Of a DNA stretch of 6,357 bases, positions 1 to 6,064 are shown piece by piece. Under the pieces are notes generated by a model. It was not told the origin of the DNA, searched no databases, and saw nothing but the letters and a program-made list of their open reading frames with translations. The stretch spans positions 1 through 6,357 of the forward strand of contig CANHRW010000120.1 of the NCBI GenBank assembly GCA_947462865.1, read 5' to 3'. The stretch is from Bacteroidota bacterium (GTDB taxonomy: Bacteria > Bacteroidota > Bacteroidia > UKL13-3). Position numbers and translations under genes: made by a program. The stretch's first letter is position 1, and each line of letters opens with the position of its first letter.

Positions 1-1250
1 TAATCGCATATTGGGCAGAGCAAAATTTTACCCAATTGGCTTTTTATGAACCTGATGACGATTGGTTGAAAACCAGAATAACGCAAGCATCCAGTCAATT
101 CAATATTCAATTGATTTGGTTTGAAAATCCTCAATTTCTCTTGACTTCAAAACAAGTAGAGGCCTATTTCACCAATAAAAAAAGTTTCTTACAAACCAAT
201 TTTTACATGGCTCAACGCAAGTTTTTTAACTTGTTAATGGAAGTTAACCAACCAATGGGAGGCAAATGGAGTTTTGATGAAGAAAACCGCAAACGTTTTC
301 CTAAAAACCAAGCCCTTCCAGCCTTGCCCCAATTTGTTTCGGCTGCTGATGCTGCTTTTATTTCAAGTGCAGAACAGTATGTAAACGCAAATTTTCCTGA
401 GGCATTAGGGCAGCTCAAAGGCGATTTCAAGTATCCAGTTTCGCACAAAGGGGCTCAATTGTGGTTGCAAGATTTCATTGAAATGCGTTTTGAGCATTTT
501 GGAACCTATGAAGATGCCATGCTGGTAAATGCGCCTTTGTTGCATCACAGTTTGTTGTCGGTGTTTTTAAACAATGGATTGATTGGTCCAAAAGAAGTTT
601 TAAATGCGGTCATTCAAGCCGCGCAAACCAAAAACATCGCCTTGAACCAAACTGAAGGTTTTGTGAGACAATTGGTAGGATGGAGAGAATTTATCAGGGG
701 TATTTATTTCAGCAAAGGCCGCCAACAAAGAACGCGCAACTATTGGCAGTTTACCCGTGAAATGCCTGCCAGTTTTTATACAGGGAGTTCAGGTTTGTTG
801 CCTTTTGATAATGTTGTACAGAAAGTTTTGAACAATGGCTATTGCCACCATATTGAAAGGCTGATGGTATTGAGCAATTTGATGTTGTTGTGTGAAATAA
901 AGCCCAATGCTGTTTATACCTGGTTTATGGAATTGTTTGTTGATGCTTATGATTGGGTGATGGTGCCCAATGTATATGGCATGGGTCAGTTTGCAGACGG
1001 AGGGGTGATGAGCACCAAGCCCTATATCTGTGGCAGCAATTATTTGTTAAAAATGGGTGACTTTGAAAAAGGCACTTGGACCCAAACTTGGGATGCTTTG
1101 TATTGGCGCTTTATGCATGTTCACCGTGATTTTTTTCTGAGCAATCCAAGAATGGGAATGATGGTACATTCATTTGACAAAATGCCAGCTGAAAAGAAAA
1201 ATAATTTGCTCAATTTGGCTTCCGATTTTCTTAAACAACTAGATGCATAA
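1..1250 (+). CDS. Cryptochrome/photolyase of the FeS-BCP (DPRP, PhrB-like) family, 5'-truncated, lacking the Fe-S cysteines
   Basis: The reading frame is open from base 3, so the real start lies left of the window; the TTG at 36 is just the first start-like codon. 415 codons are visible of an expected ~500. What is missing is the beginning of the N-terminal alpha/beta antenna domain. Family marks seen: the GGKWSFDEENRKRFPK stretch (nt ~258-305), LVGWREFIRGIY (~672-707), the CHHIERLMVL helix with the active-site double His (nt 843-872), and VMVPNVYGMGQFADGG (~957-1004). Family members such as Agrobacterium PhrB bind FAD, a lumazine antenna and a 4Fe-4S cluster, and repair (6-4) photoproducts using light. 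Here the three C-terminal cluster cysteines are absent: between KPYIC and DALYW (nt ~1017-1106) the usual cysteine loop is shortened and Cys-free. The fourth position aligns with Pro. The protein is therefore probably cluster-free. Family assignment is firm; (6-4) repair activity is inference. It overlaps the next gene by 8 bases. Confidence 0.93.
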   Translation, partial: IAYWAEQNFTQLAFYEPDDDWLKTRITQASSQFNIQLIWFENPQFLLTSKQVEAYFTNKKSFLQTNFYMAQRKFFNLLMEVNQPMGGKWSFDEENRKRFPKNQALPALPQFVSAADAAFISSAEQYVNANFPEALGQLKGDFKYPVSHKGAQLWLQDFIEMRFEHFGTYEDAMLVNAPLLHHSLLSVFLNNGLIGPKEVLNAVIQAAQTKNIALNQTEGFVRQLVGWREFIRGIYFSKGRQQRTRNYWQFTREMPASFYTGSSGLLPFDNVVQKVLNNGYCHHIERLMVLSNLMLLCEIKPNAVYTWFMELFVDAYDWVMVPNVYGMGQFADGGVMSTKPYICGSNYLLKMGDFEKGTWTQTWDALYWRFMHVHRDFFLSNPRMGMMVHSFDKMPAEKKNNLLNLASDFLKQLDA

Positions 1251-2346
1251 CATGCTAAACTATCAGCAACTCATTCAAAAAATTCAGGCTTTTGATCCAA
1301 TTGCTTATGCCCAAAACAGAAACTATACTCAGGCTCAAGTTTCAGAATTGTCTGTGTATATTTCAAGAGGTGTAATAGATACGCTTACCGTGTTACAGGT
1401 ACTTTTGCAAAAAGGATACTCTTATTCTGACTTGCGCCCATTTGTGCAACAATTGGCATGGCGTGATTTCTTTCAGCATGTTTGGATGCACAAGGGCAGT
1501 ACAATCAACACTGACCTTAAACAAGCTCAGCAAGGAGTATTGCATCACCAAATACCAACAGCAGTTTTGGAAGCGAACACCTCAATTACCGCAATTGATA
1601 AGGCCATTGAACAGCTTCAAAACCAAGGCCATGTTCACAACCATTTGCGCATGTACATTGCTTTTTTAACCTGTAATTTAGCGGGTTCACATTGGTTACA
1701 ACCTGCACAGTGGATGTATTACCACTTAAACGATGGAGACTGGGCTTCCAATGCTTTGTCTTGGCAATGGGTTGCTGGTGCATTTGCTTCTAAAAAATAC
1801 ATCGCCAACCAAGAAAACATCAACAGGTTTACCAACACAAACCAGCTTGGTACCTATTTAGATTGTTCTTACGAAAGTTTGGCAAATTTGCCTGTGCCTG
1901 ATCAATTGCAATCTGTTTCAGATTTACAATACAACACCAAATTGCCTGAAACCATATTCCCTGAATTGAACACAGCGCTTCCCGTGCTCTTGTACAATTA
2001 TTACAATCTATCGCCGCTATGGCATGCAAATGAGGAAGTAAATAGGGTATTGCTGTTAGAACCCAATCATTTTAACCAGTACCCCATTTCAAACAAATGT
2101 TTACAAACTGCCTTGCAATTGGCGGCCCAAATACCCAATTTAAAAATCATTACGGCCAATTTTTCCATCCTTCAAGAAAAATACCCATCTGTAAAATTTG
2201 TGTTTAAAGAGCACCCTTTGAATAAGCATTACCAAGGAAAAACAGAACCGCGACAATTTTTGGTGAATGAATTACCTAAACCATTTCATTCGTTTTTCCC
2301 TTTTTGGAAACACTGCGATCAACAATTGAGCAAACAATTTCATTGA
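1243..2346 (+). CDS. NewPHL-type photolyase (inverted domain order, N-terminal FAD domain)
   Basis: A 367-residue protein that starts directly with the photolyase FAD-binding domain. Seen: LAWRDFFQHVW (from residue ~71), HNHLRM (N133, R136, matching E. coli PhrB N341 and R344) and DGDWASNALSWQW (residues 164-176). The last keeps D164, D166, N170 (N5-facing Asn378 in E. coli) and W174 (Trp382). There is no antenna domain in front. Instead, residues ~246-362 form an alternating alpha/beta segment with LPVLLYNYYN, VLLLEPNHF and FKEHP motifs. This N-catalytic, C-capping layout is that described for the NewPHL class (Emmerich and colleagues, 2020), which repairs cyclobutane pyrimidine dimers in single-stranded DNA and substitutes for DASH photolyases. 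The first Trp of the classical triad aligns with V108, while W151 and W174 remain. ATG 1243 overlaps the previous stop; ATG 1252, three codons later, is an equally good start. No clear Shine-Dalgarno is seen, so translational coupling is likely. Confidence 0.87.
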   Translation: MHNMLNYQQLIQKIQAFDPIAYAQNRNYTQAQVSELSVYISRGVIDTLTVLQVLLQKGYSYSDLRPFVQQLAWRDFFQHVWMHKGSTINTDLKQAQQGVLHHQIPTAVLEANTSITAIDKAIEQLQNQGHVHNHLRMYIAFLTCNLAGSHWLQPAQWMYYHLNDGDWASNALSWQWVAGAFASKKYIANQENINRFTNTNQLGTYLDCSYESLANLPVPDQLQSVSDLQYNTKLPETIFPELNTALPVLLYNYYNLSPLWHANEEVNRVLLLEPNHFNQYPISNKCLQTALQLAAQIPNLKIITANFSILQEKYPSVKFVFKEHPLNKHYQGKTEPRQFLVNELPKPFHSFFPFWKHCDQQLSKQFH

Positions 2347-2363
2347 GTTTTAAAGAACAGGCT

Positions 2364-3878
2364 ATGCAAGGCACTTCAAAGCAACAACTCAATTTGGTTT
2401 GGTTAAAACGCGATTTGCGAACGCAAGACCATCTTCCTTTGGCAGAAGCTGAATTGAATGGTTTGCCTTATGTGGTACTGTATATTTTTGAACCCAGTAT
2501 GCTTGCTTATCCAGATTGTGCGGATAGGCATTTGCGTTTTCAGTTTCAGTCATTGCAAGCAATGCAGCAAAAATGGTCAGAAATACAGCGCATTCCTGTT
2601 CTCTTTCATGCAGAAGCCATTGAGGTATTCAATTGGTTTAACAAAGAATTTCAGATTCAACAAGTATTTTCATATCAAGAATCGGGTATAGACAAAACTT
2701 TTCAAAGAGACCTTGAAGTTGCCTCATTTTTTAAATCACAAAACATTCAGTGGAAACAATACCAACGTAATGGTGTGTTAAGAGCCATTCAGAATAGAAA
2801 AAATTGGGACACCAAATGGCATGCTTATATGTCTGAAAAGCCTTTATTAAATACTTATTCAGCTGCCTTGAATCCAAGTTTTTTTGAAGCTTTTGTAATG
2901 CAACATCCTTTTCAAGTACCTAGTACACTTTTAATACAATGGTCTCAAAAAGAGGCACAGTTACAACCTGGTGGGGAGTTGCATGCTTGGCAATACTTAC
3001 AAAGTTTTTTGAACGAACGCTTTTACAATTACCAGTTCCATATTTCAAAACCAGCGCAAAGTAGAAAATCTTGTAGCCGGCTTTCGCCTTTCATTGCTTG
3101 GGGAAATTTATCATTGAGGCAGGTATATTATGCCAGCAAACAAAAACAGGTAATAATCAAGAATAAAAGACCCCTGCAAGCATTCTTAACCCGTTTGAAA
3201 TGGCACGATCATTTTGTGCAAAAATTTGAACAAGCATGCTCCTATGAAACCAAAGCCATTAACAAAGCATTTGATGACCTCAAAGCTTCAAACAATGTCC
3301 ATTATTTAGAGGCCTGGAAAACAGGAAATACCGGAATTCCATTGGTTGATGCCAATATGAGGGCTTTGATTCAAACAGGTTGGGTCAATTTTAGAATGCG
3401 GGCGTTATTGGTTAGTTTTTTAACCCATCATTTAGACATTGATTGGAAATTGGGCGTGTATCATTTGGCTCATTTGTTTTTAGATTACGAGCCAGGTATT
3501 CATTACACACAATTTCAAATGCAGGCTGGAACTACTGGGGTAAACACATTGCGGGTATATAATCCGGTTAAAAATGCACTGGAACACGATCCTGATGCCG
3601 AATTTATTAAAAAATGGATTCCAGAATTGTCTAAACTGCCTACACAATTGATTGCACAGCCATGGCTACTCAATCCTTTAGAGGCGGCCATGTATCAGTT
3701 TAAAATAGGAGAGGATTACCCTGCACCCATTATTGAATTGCAAGGAAAACACAAAACCATGGTGGATCAAATTTATGCCATTAAAAAAACAGCTTTGGCT
3801 CAAACAGAAGGTAAAACCATTGTTTCCAAACTGGAGAGGCCTCAAAAATTAAAAACCAAAACAGCTAAAAAATCTTAA
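2364..3878 (+). CDS. Cryptochrome/deoxyribodipyrimidine photolyase family protein, classical domain order, divergent FAD pocket
   Basis: A 504-residue protein of usual photolyase length. The N-terminal Rossmann-like antenna domain begins at LNLVWLKRDLRTQDH (residues ~9-23); the C-terminal helical FAD domain covers roughly 230-470, with SRLSPFIAWGNLSLRQVY, RLKWHDHF, EAWKTGNTGIPLVDANMR and GWVNFRMRA. The pocket motif is DYEPGIHYTQFQM (residues 374-386), not the E. coli DGDLAANNGGWQW. Asp372 is kept (D374), but Asp374 becomes E376, Asn378 becomes H380, Trp382 becomes F384 and Trp384 becomes M386. The other triad tryptophans remain (W318, W361). I recall this motif in a bacterial clade that includes Bacteroidota and cyanobacteria, so it is probably a family trait; whether the protein repairs DNA or senses light cannot be told. 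The tail after ~480 is lysine-rich. ATG 2364 is chosen, 17 bases after the previous stop, with a weak AAAGAACAG in front; a TTG at 2304 would add 20 residues overlapping the preceding gene and without family likeness. Confidence 0.9.
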   Translation: MQGTSKQQLNLVWLKRDLRTQDHLPLAEAELNGLPYVVLYIFEPSMLAYPDCADRHLRFQFQSLQAMQQKWSEIQRIPVLFHAEAIEVFNWFNKEFQIQQVFSYQESGIDKTFQRDLEVASFFKSQNIQWKQYQRNGVLRAIQNRKNWDTKWHAYMSEKPLLNTYSAALNPSFFEAFVMQHPFQVPSTLLIQWSQKEAQLQPGGELHAWQYLQSFLNERFYNYQFHISKPAQSRKSCSRLSPFIAWGNLSLRQVYYASKQKQVIIKNKRPLQAFLTRLKWHDHFVQKFEQACSYETKAINKAFDDLKASNNVHYLEAWKTGNTGIPLVDANMRALIQTGWVNFRMRALLVSFLTHHLDIDWKLGVYHLAHLFLDYEPGIHYTQFQMQAGTTGVNTLRVYNPVKNALEHDPDAEFIKKWIPELSKLPTQLIAQPWLLNPLEAAMYQFKIGEDYPAPIIELQGKHKTMVDQIYAIKKTALAQTEGKTIVSKLERPQKLKTKTAKKS

Positions 3879-4030
3879 CACTAAAAGCCGGTAAATCAAT
3901 CAGCCATATTCAATTTAAAAGTATATGAGCGATTAAAGATAAACGGGTATTCGCACTTTTAATTGGGGCTAAAAAAGAAAGATTGGGTTGAACTTCTTAT
4001 TTTCGTGTAAATCTACCTTAACAACTAATT
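3879..4030. other. Intergenic region between photolyase run and zinc-knuckle gene
   Basis: 152 bases, AT-rich, with no credible ORF. It holds the nested inverted repeat listed separately. No GC-rich hairpin followed by a T-run is present on the plus strand, so I see no standard intrinsic terminator for the photolyase genes. The promoter of the downstream gene, if it has its own, must be here; TACCTTAA at 4014-4021 is a poor match to the Bacteroidota TAnnTTTG element and I do not call it. Confidence 0.6.
3902..3970. repeat. Nested inverted repeat (possible structured RNA in 3' or 5' UTR)
   Basis: Three nested pairings share one centre: AGCC (3902-3905) with GGCT (3967-3970), CAATTTAAAAG (3911-3921) with CTTTTAATTG (3956-3965, one bulged T) and GCGA (3929-3932) with TCGC (3951-3954). 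The apical loop is 18 bases. It could form a ~69-nt stem with internal loops in the RNA downstream of the photolyase genes. An A-rich run, not a T-run, follows on the plus strand, so it is not a typical terminator there. AT-rich pairing by chance is quite possible. Confidence 0.3.
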
Positions 4031-4867
4031 ATGGGCCTTTGTAAATATTGCGGAGAAAAAGCAGGTTTGTTTAGAAGCAAACACAAAGCTTGTGAAGTAC
4101 AAAAAATAGCTGGCCAAACCAGCATCATTCAAGAAGTTGAACAATTTATTCTTCACAAAGATGAATTTGAAAACTTGAAATCCAAAGTGCAGCAAATTGC
4201 TTCTGAAAACTTCATACCAATAGAAGAATTGAATGCCTTGTACGGAAAAGGTTTTGACCAAGCTGTCAATCAGATTTTAGAAGATGGAGTCATTACTGAA
4301 GAAGAAGAATCAAAAATTGGAAACTTTAAAGCGCAATTTGAGGATTTTGATACCAAAATAGACACAAATGACTCCATACTTAAGGTTATAAAATCATTGA
4401 TTTTGCGAGATTTATTAAATGGTAATTTGCCTAAAAGTAGAATTAATTATGTAGGTACCGTTCCATTTTTGATACAAAAAGGAGAAGAGTTTTTATGGGT
4501 ATTTACCAATGTTGCATACCACGAAAGGGTTAATAAAACAGTATTTGTTGGCCGTTCTCAAGGGGTAAGTGTAAGAATTGCAAAAGGTATATACTACAGA
4601 ACCAGTTCATTCAAAGGCAATCCTGTAGTTACCAATGAACTCAGGTACATTTCAACTGGAATTTTGGCATTTACCAACAAACATGTTTGGTTTTCTTCTG
4701 ACAAAAAAAGTTTTAAAATTCCATATACAAAACTTGTAACCATAGAACCTTTTGACGATGGTTGCGGATTGTTAAAAGATGGTGTGAGTGCCAAACCTCA
4801 GATATTTTCAAACATAGACGGATGGTTTACATACAATTTGGTGAGCAATATGGTGTCTTTGGTGTAA
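4031..4867 (+). CDS. Hypothetical protein with N-terminal C2HC zinc knuckle and C-terminal PH-like region
   Basis: A 278-residue protein without a signal peptide or membrane segment, so probably cytoplasmic. The N-terminus carries C4-x2-C7-x10-H18-x2-C21, a compact zinc-binding pattern. Residues ~30-115 are acidic and helical in character, including a stretch rich in Glu (ITEEEESKIGNF). Residues ~140-278 alternate short hydrophobic strands: YVGTVPFLIQ, EFLWVFTNVAYHE, RYISTGILAFTNKHVWFSS, FKIPYTKLVTIEPFDDGCGL. The last two resemble the strand pattern of bacterial PH-like domains, in which a protein reads 'new display of old signal at membrane or protein surface' without enzymatic residues; this is a resemblance, not a firm domain call. 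I do not recognise a named family and assign no function. It follows the photolyase run by 152 bases in the same direction, so co-transcription is possible but not shown. Start ATG 4031 is chosen because the zinc motif begins three residues later. Confidence 0.8.
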   Translation: MGLCKYCGEKAGLFRSKHKACEVQKIAGQTSIIQEVEQFILHKDEFENLKSKVQQIASENFIPIEELNALYGKGFDQAVNQILEDGVITEEEESKIGNFKAQFEDFDTKIDTNDSILKVIKSLILRDLLNGNLPKSRINYVGTVPFLIQKGEEFLWVFTNVAYHERVNKTVFVGRSQGVSVRIAKGIYYRTSSFKGNPVVTNELRYISTGILAFTNKHVWFSSDKKSFKIPYTKLVTIEPFDDGCGLLKDGVSAKPQIFSNIDGWFTYNLVSNMVSLV

Positions 4868-4870
4868 TTT

Positions 4871-5476
4871 CTATTTGCCATTTCCTGCACACAAATCTTG
4901 AAGTTTCTTGAGTGTTTCGTAAGGACCAATGGCTATAAATGGATTCACAATCCATGCAGGTATATTACCACCAGGATTTAATTGAAGGGTGTAGGTGGCT
5001 CTGGTTGAACCATTTGCCAATGCTTTAAAGTGCCAAACCGCATTGGATTCAGGTATGCGAACCATTTTTGGTTGAATAGGCATATATCCATTTAACTGGT
5101 GAGAGCGGATCATCACCTCCTCTTTGTTAATGTCATATATGGTCATTTTTGAAACCAAATCTCTTTTGCTCAATGGCCATGGCACATCAGATACATAGTA
5201 AAAAATAATCTCGTTGGGTTTGGCAACTAACAATTCGCTTTTTTGGCAATAATATCCCCATTCTTTGTAACGGTTTACATTCTTTACCAGGTCTACAACC
5301 TTTGAAACGGGTGCCGGTAAAATGGCTGTTGCATAAATATGTTTGAAGGCATCCCCATTTGCTTGCGCTGTATATACCTGAATGGCAGATTCATCTCTCA
5401 CCAATTTCCAATTCAATTTTTCATTGACAGAAATGTTTGTATTTAAATGCCATAAAAGAATCAGTTGAATCAACAT
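4871..5476 (-). CDS. START/SRPBCC-domain protein, probably exported
   Basis: A 201-residue protein. After a short hydrophobic N-terminus (MLIQLILLWHLNTNIS) the START-like pattern begins: LNWKLVRDESAIQVYTA (residues ~20-37), then a helix ending in VNRYKEWGYYC, the typical DVPWPLSKRDLVSKM signature (~97-111), a strand with AVWHFKAL, and the long closing C-terminal helix (IVNPFIAIGPYETLKKLQDL). START domains form a helix-grip fold around a hydrophobic cavity that binds lipids or other apolar ligands; many Bacteroidota carry one with a signal peptide. The N-terminus here lacks a positively charged n-region, so export is likely but uncertain. No ligand can be inferred. The stop is only three bases from the stop of the converging plus-strand gene. 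yjdM lies 124 bases upstream on the same strand, so transcription from yjdM is possible. Confidence 0.85.
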   Translation of the reverse strand: MLIQLILLWHLNTNISVNEKLNWKLVRDESAIQVYTAQANGDAFKHIYATAILPAPVSKVVDLVKNVNRYKEWGYYCQKSELLVAKPNEIIFYYVSDVPWPLSKRDLVSKMTIYDINKEEVMIRSHQLNGYMPIQPKMVRIPESNAVWHFKALANGSTRATYTLQLNPGGNIPAWIVNPFIAIGPYETLKKLQDLCAGNGK

Positions 5477-5514
5477 AATATGATAACTCTATTTTAGGGA
5501 ACTTGTTTTGAATG

Positions 5515-5526
5515 CTTTTATAAAAG
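5515..5526. repeat. 12-bp perfect palindrome upstream of the START-domain gene
   Basis: CTTTTATAAAAG is a perfect 12-base palindrome, 38 bases upstream of the START-domain gene's ATG. Its place would suit an operator or promoter element, but it is all A/T in its core and such palindromes are common in AT-rich intergenic DNA. Confidence 0.2.
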
Positions 5527-5543
5527 GGTTTAAAACAATAGTT

Positions 5544-5600
5544 TACCCAATGAGTGGGAACTGTTATTTTAATATTTTTTTTAGCTCCGGTAATTGGGTA
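5544..5600 (-). terminator. Nested hairpin directly after the yjdM stop codon (candidate terminator or 3' UTR element)
   Basis: Outer arms TACCCAAT (5544-5551) and ATTGGGTA (5593-5600) pair over 8 bases. Inside them GGAACT (5557-5562) and AGCTCC (5583-5588) form a second 6-pair stem, with internal loops of 5 and 4 bases and a 20-base A/T apical loop. In the minus-strand RNA the inner stem is complete with one G-U wobble (GGAGCU/AGUUCC); in the plus-strand RNA the same position would be an A-C mismatch. That favours a role in the yjdM transcript, whose stop is adjacent. No strong U-run follows, so ordinary intrinsic termination is uncertain. Confidence 0.35.
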
Positions 5601-5945
5601 TTAAGCTTTTTTTACAAACTCGCTTTTGAGAGACATGGCCCCAAATTCACCAATTTTGCAATCAATATTGTGGTCTCCACCAGTAAGTCTGATATTGTTG
5701 ACTTTGGTACCTACTTTAATGGATTTTGAAAATCCTTTCACAGGCAAGTCTTTGATCACAATCACTGCATCACCATCTTTTAATATAGCTCCGTGTGCAT
5801 CTTTGATGACCAAAGTTTCATCATCCGTTACAACTTCTTCTATTTCTTCAGGGTTCCATTCGTGTGCACATTCAGGACAAATCATGAATAAACCAGAAGC
5901 ATAAGGATATTCAGAACCGCATATTGGACAAGGAGATTCAGCCAT
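5601..5945 (-). CDS. yjdM: Zinc ribbon domain-containing protein YjdM (PhnA family)
   Basis: 114 residues, close to the 111 of E. coli YjdM (formerly PhnA). The N-terminus is a zinc ribbon with C6-x2-C9 and C23-x2-C26 (CPICGSEYPY and MICPECAHEWN). The rest is the conserved PhnA domain: LVIKDAHGAILKDGDAVIVI, KGFSKSIKVGTKVNNIRL and the strongly kept GGDHNIDCKI-GFGAMSLKSEFVKKA ending. The family was named from the E. coli phosphonate (phn) region, but it is not needed for phosphonate breakdown and its role is unresolved; it is widespread and usually stands alone, as here. No phosphonate genes are nearby. ATG 5945 is the natural start, giving the same N-terminal length before the first Cys pair as in relatives. 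A nested hairpin follows the stop. The upstream region is shared with the divergent fucosidase gene. Confidence 0.96.
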   Translation of the reverse strand: MAESPCPICGSEYPYASGLFMICPECAHEWNPEEIEEVVTDDETLVIKDAHGAILKDGDAVIVIKDLPVKGFSKSIKVGTKVNNIRLTGGDHNIDCKIGEFGAMSLKSEFVKKA

Positions 5946-6064
5946 TTAAACTAGATTTTTAACAAATGTTGTATTAAATAATTGTATTCGCAAGTTATTT
6001 CAACTCGGAACATTTTTTATGCGTAACTGCAAGCAGTCATCAACTTAATTTATATATTTAAGCC
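5946..6064. promoter_or_regulatory. Divergent intergenic region between yjdM and the fucosidase gene
   Basis: 119 AT-rich bases between the start codons of two divergent genes, so both promoters should lie here. A TTGTATT heptamer occurs twice (5969-5975 and 5982-5988), spaced by 6 bases, nearer yjdM. TATATTTA at 6053-6060 resembles the Bacteroidota -7 element but sits only four bases from the fucosidase ATG and lacks an upstream TTG partner, so I do not name it as the promoter. Confidence 0.45.

Noticed and set aside
36..38. TTG as the start of the first photolyase
   Set aside because: The frame stays open to the left edge, and the codons before it (AYWAEQNFTQL) continue the antenna domain, so the gene begins outside the window.
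843..845. The Cys before the double His in the first photolyase as a remaining Fe-S ligand
   Set aside because: In PhrB-like proteins the ligand Cys lies about 16 residues before the second His, not two; this Cys occupies a position that is usually Ala.
2304..2363. Upstream TTG start that would extend the third photolyase by 20 residues
   Set aside because: The extension lies mostly inside the end of the preceding gene and shows no family likeness, and ATG 2364 sits just before the conserved LVWLKRDLR start of the antenna domain.
4014..4021. TACCTTAA as a Bacteroidota -7 promoter element for the zinc-knuckle gene
   Set aside because: It matches TAnnTTTG poorly, the nearest upstream TTG (3988-3990) is spaced a little too far away, and the implied leader would be only a few bases.
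5508..5904. Two plus-strand ORFs (5508-5729 and 5626-5904)
   Set aside because: Both run largely antisense to yjdM, a firmly recognised gene, and their translations show no domain-like pattern.
6053..6060. TATATTTA as the -7 element of the fucosidase promoter
   Set aside because: It lies four bases before the ATG, leaving almost no leader, and no TTG stands about 20 bases upstream.
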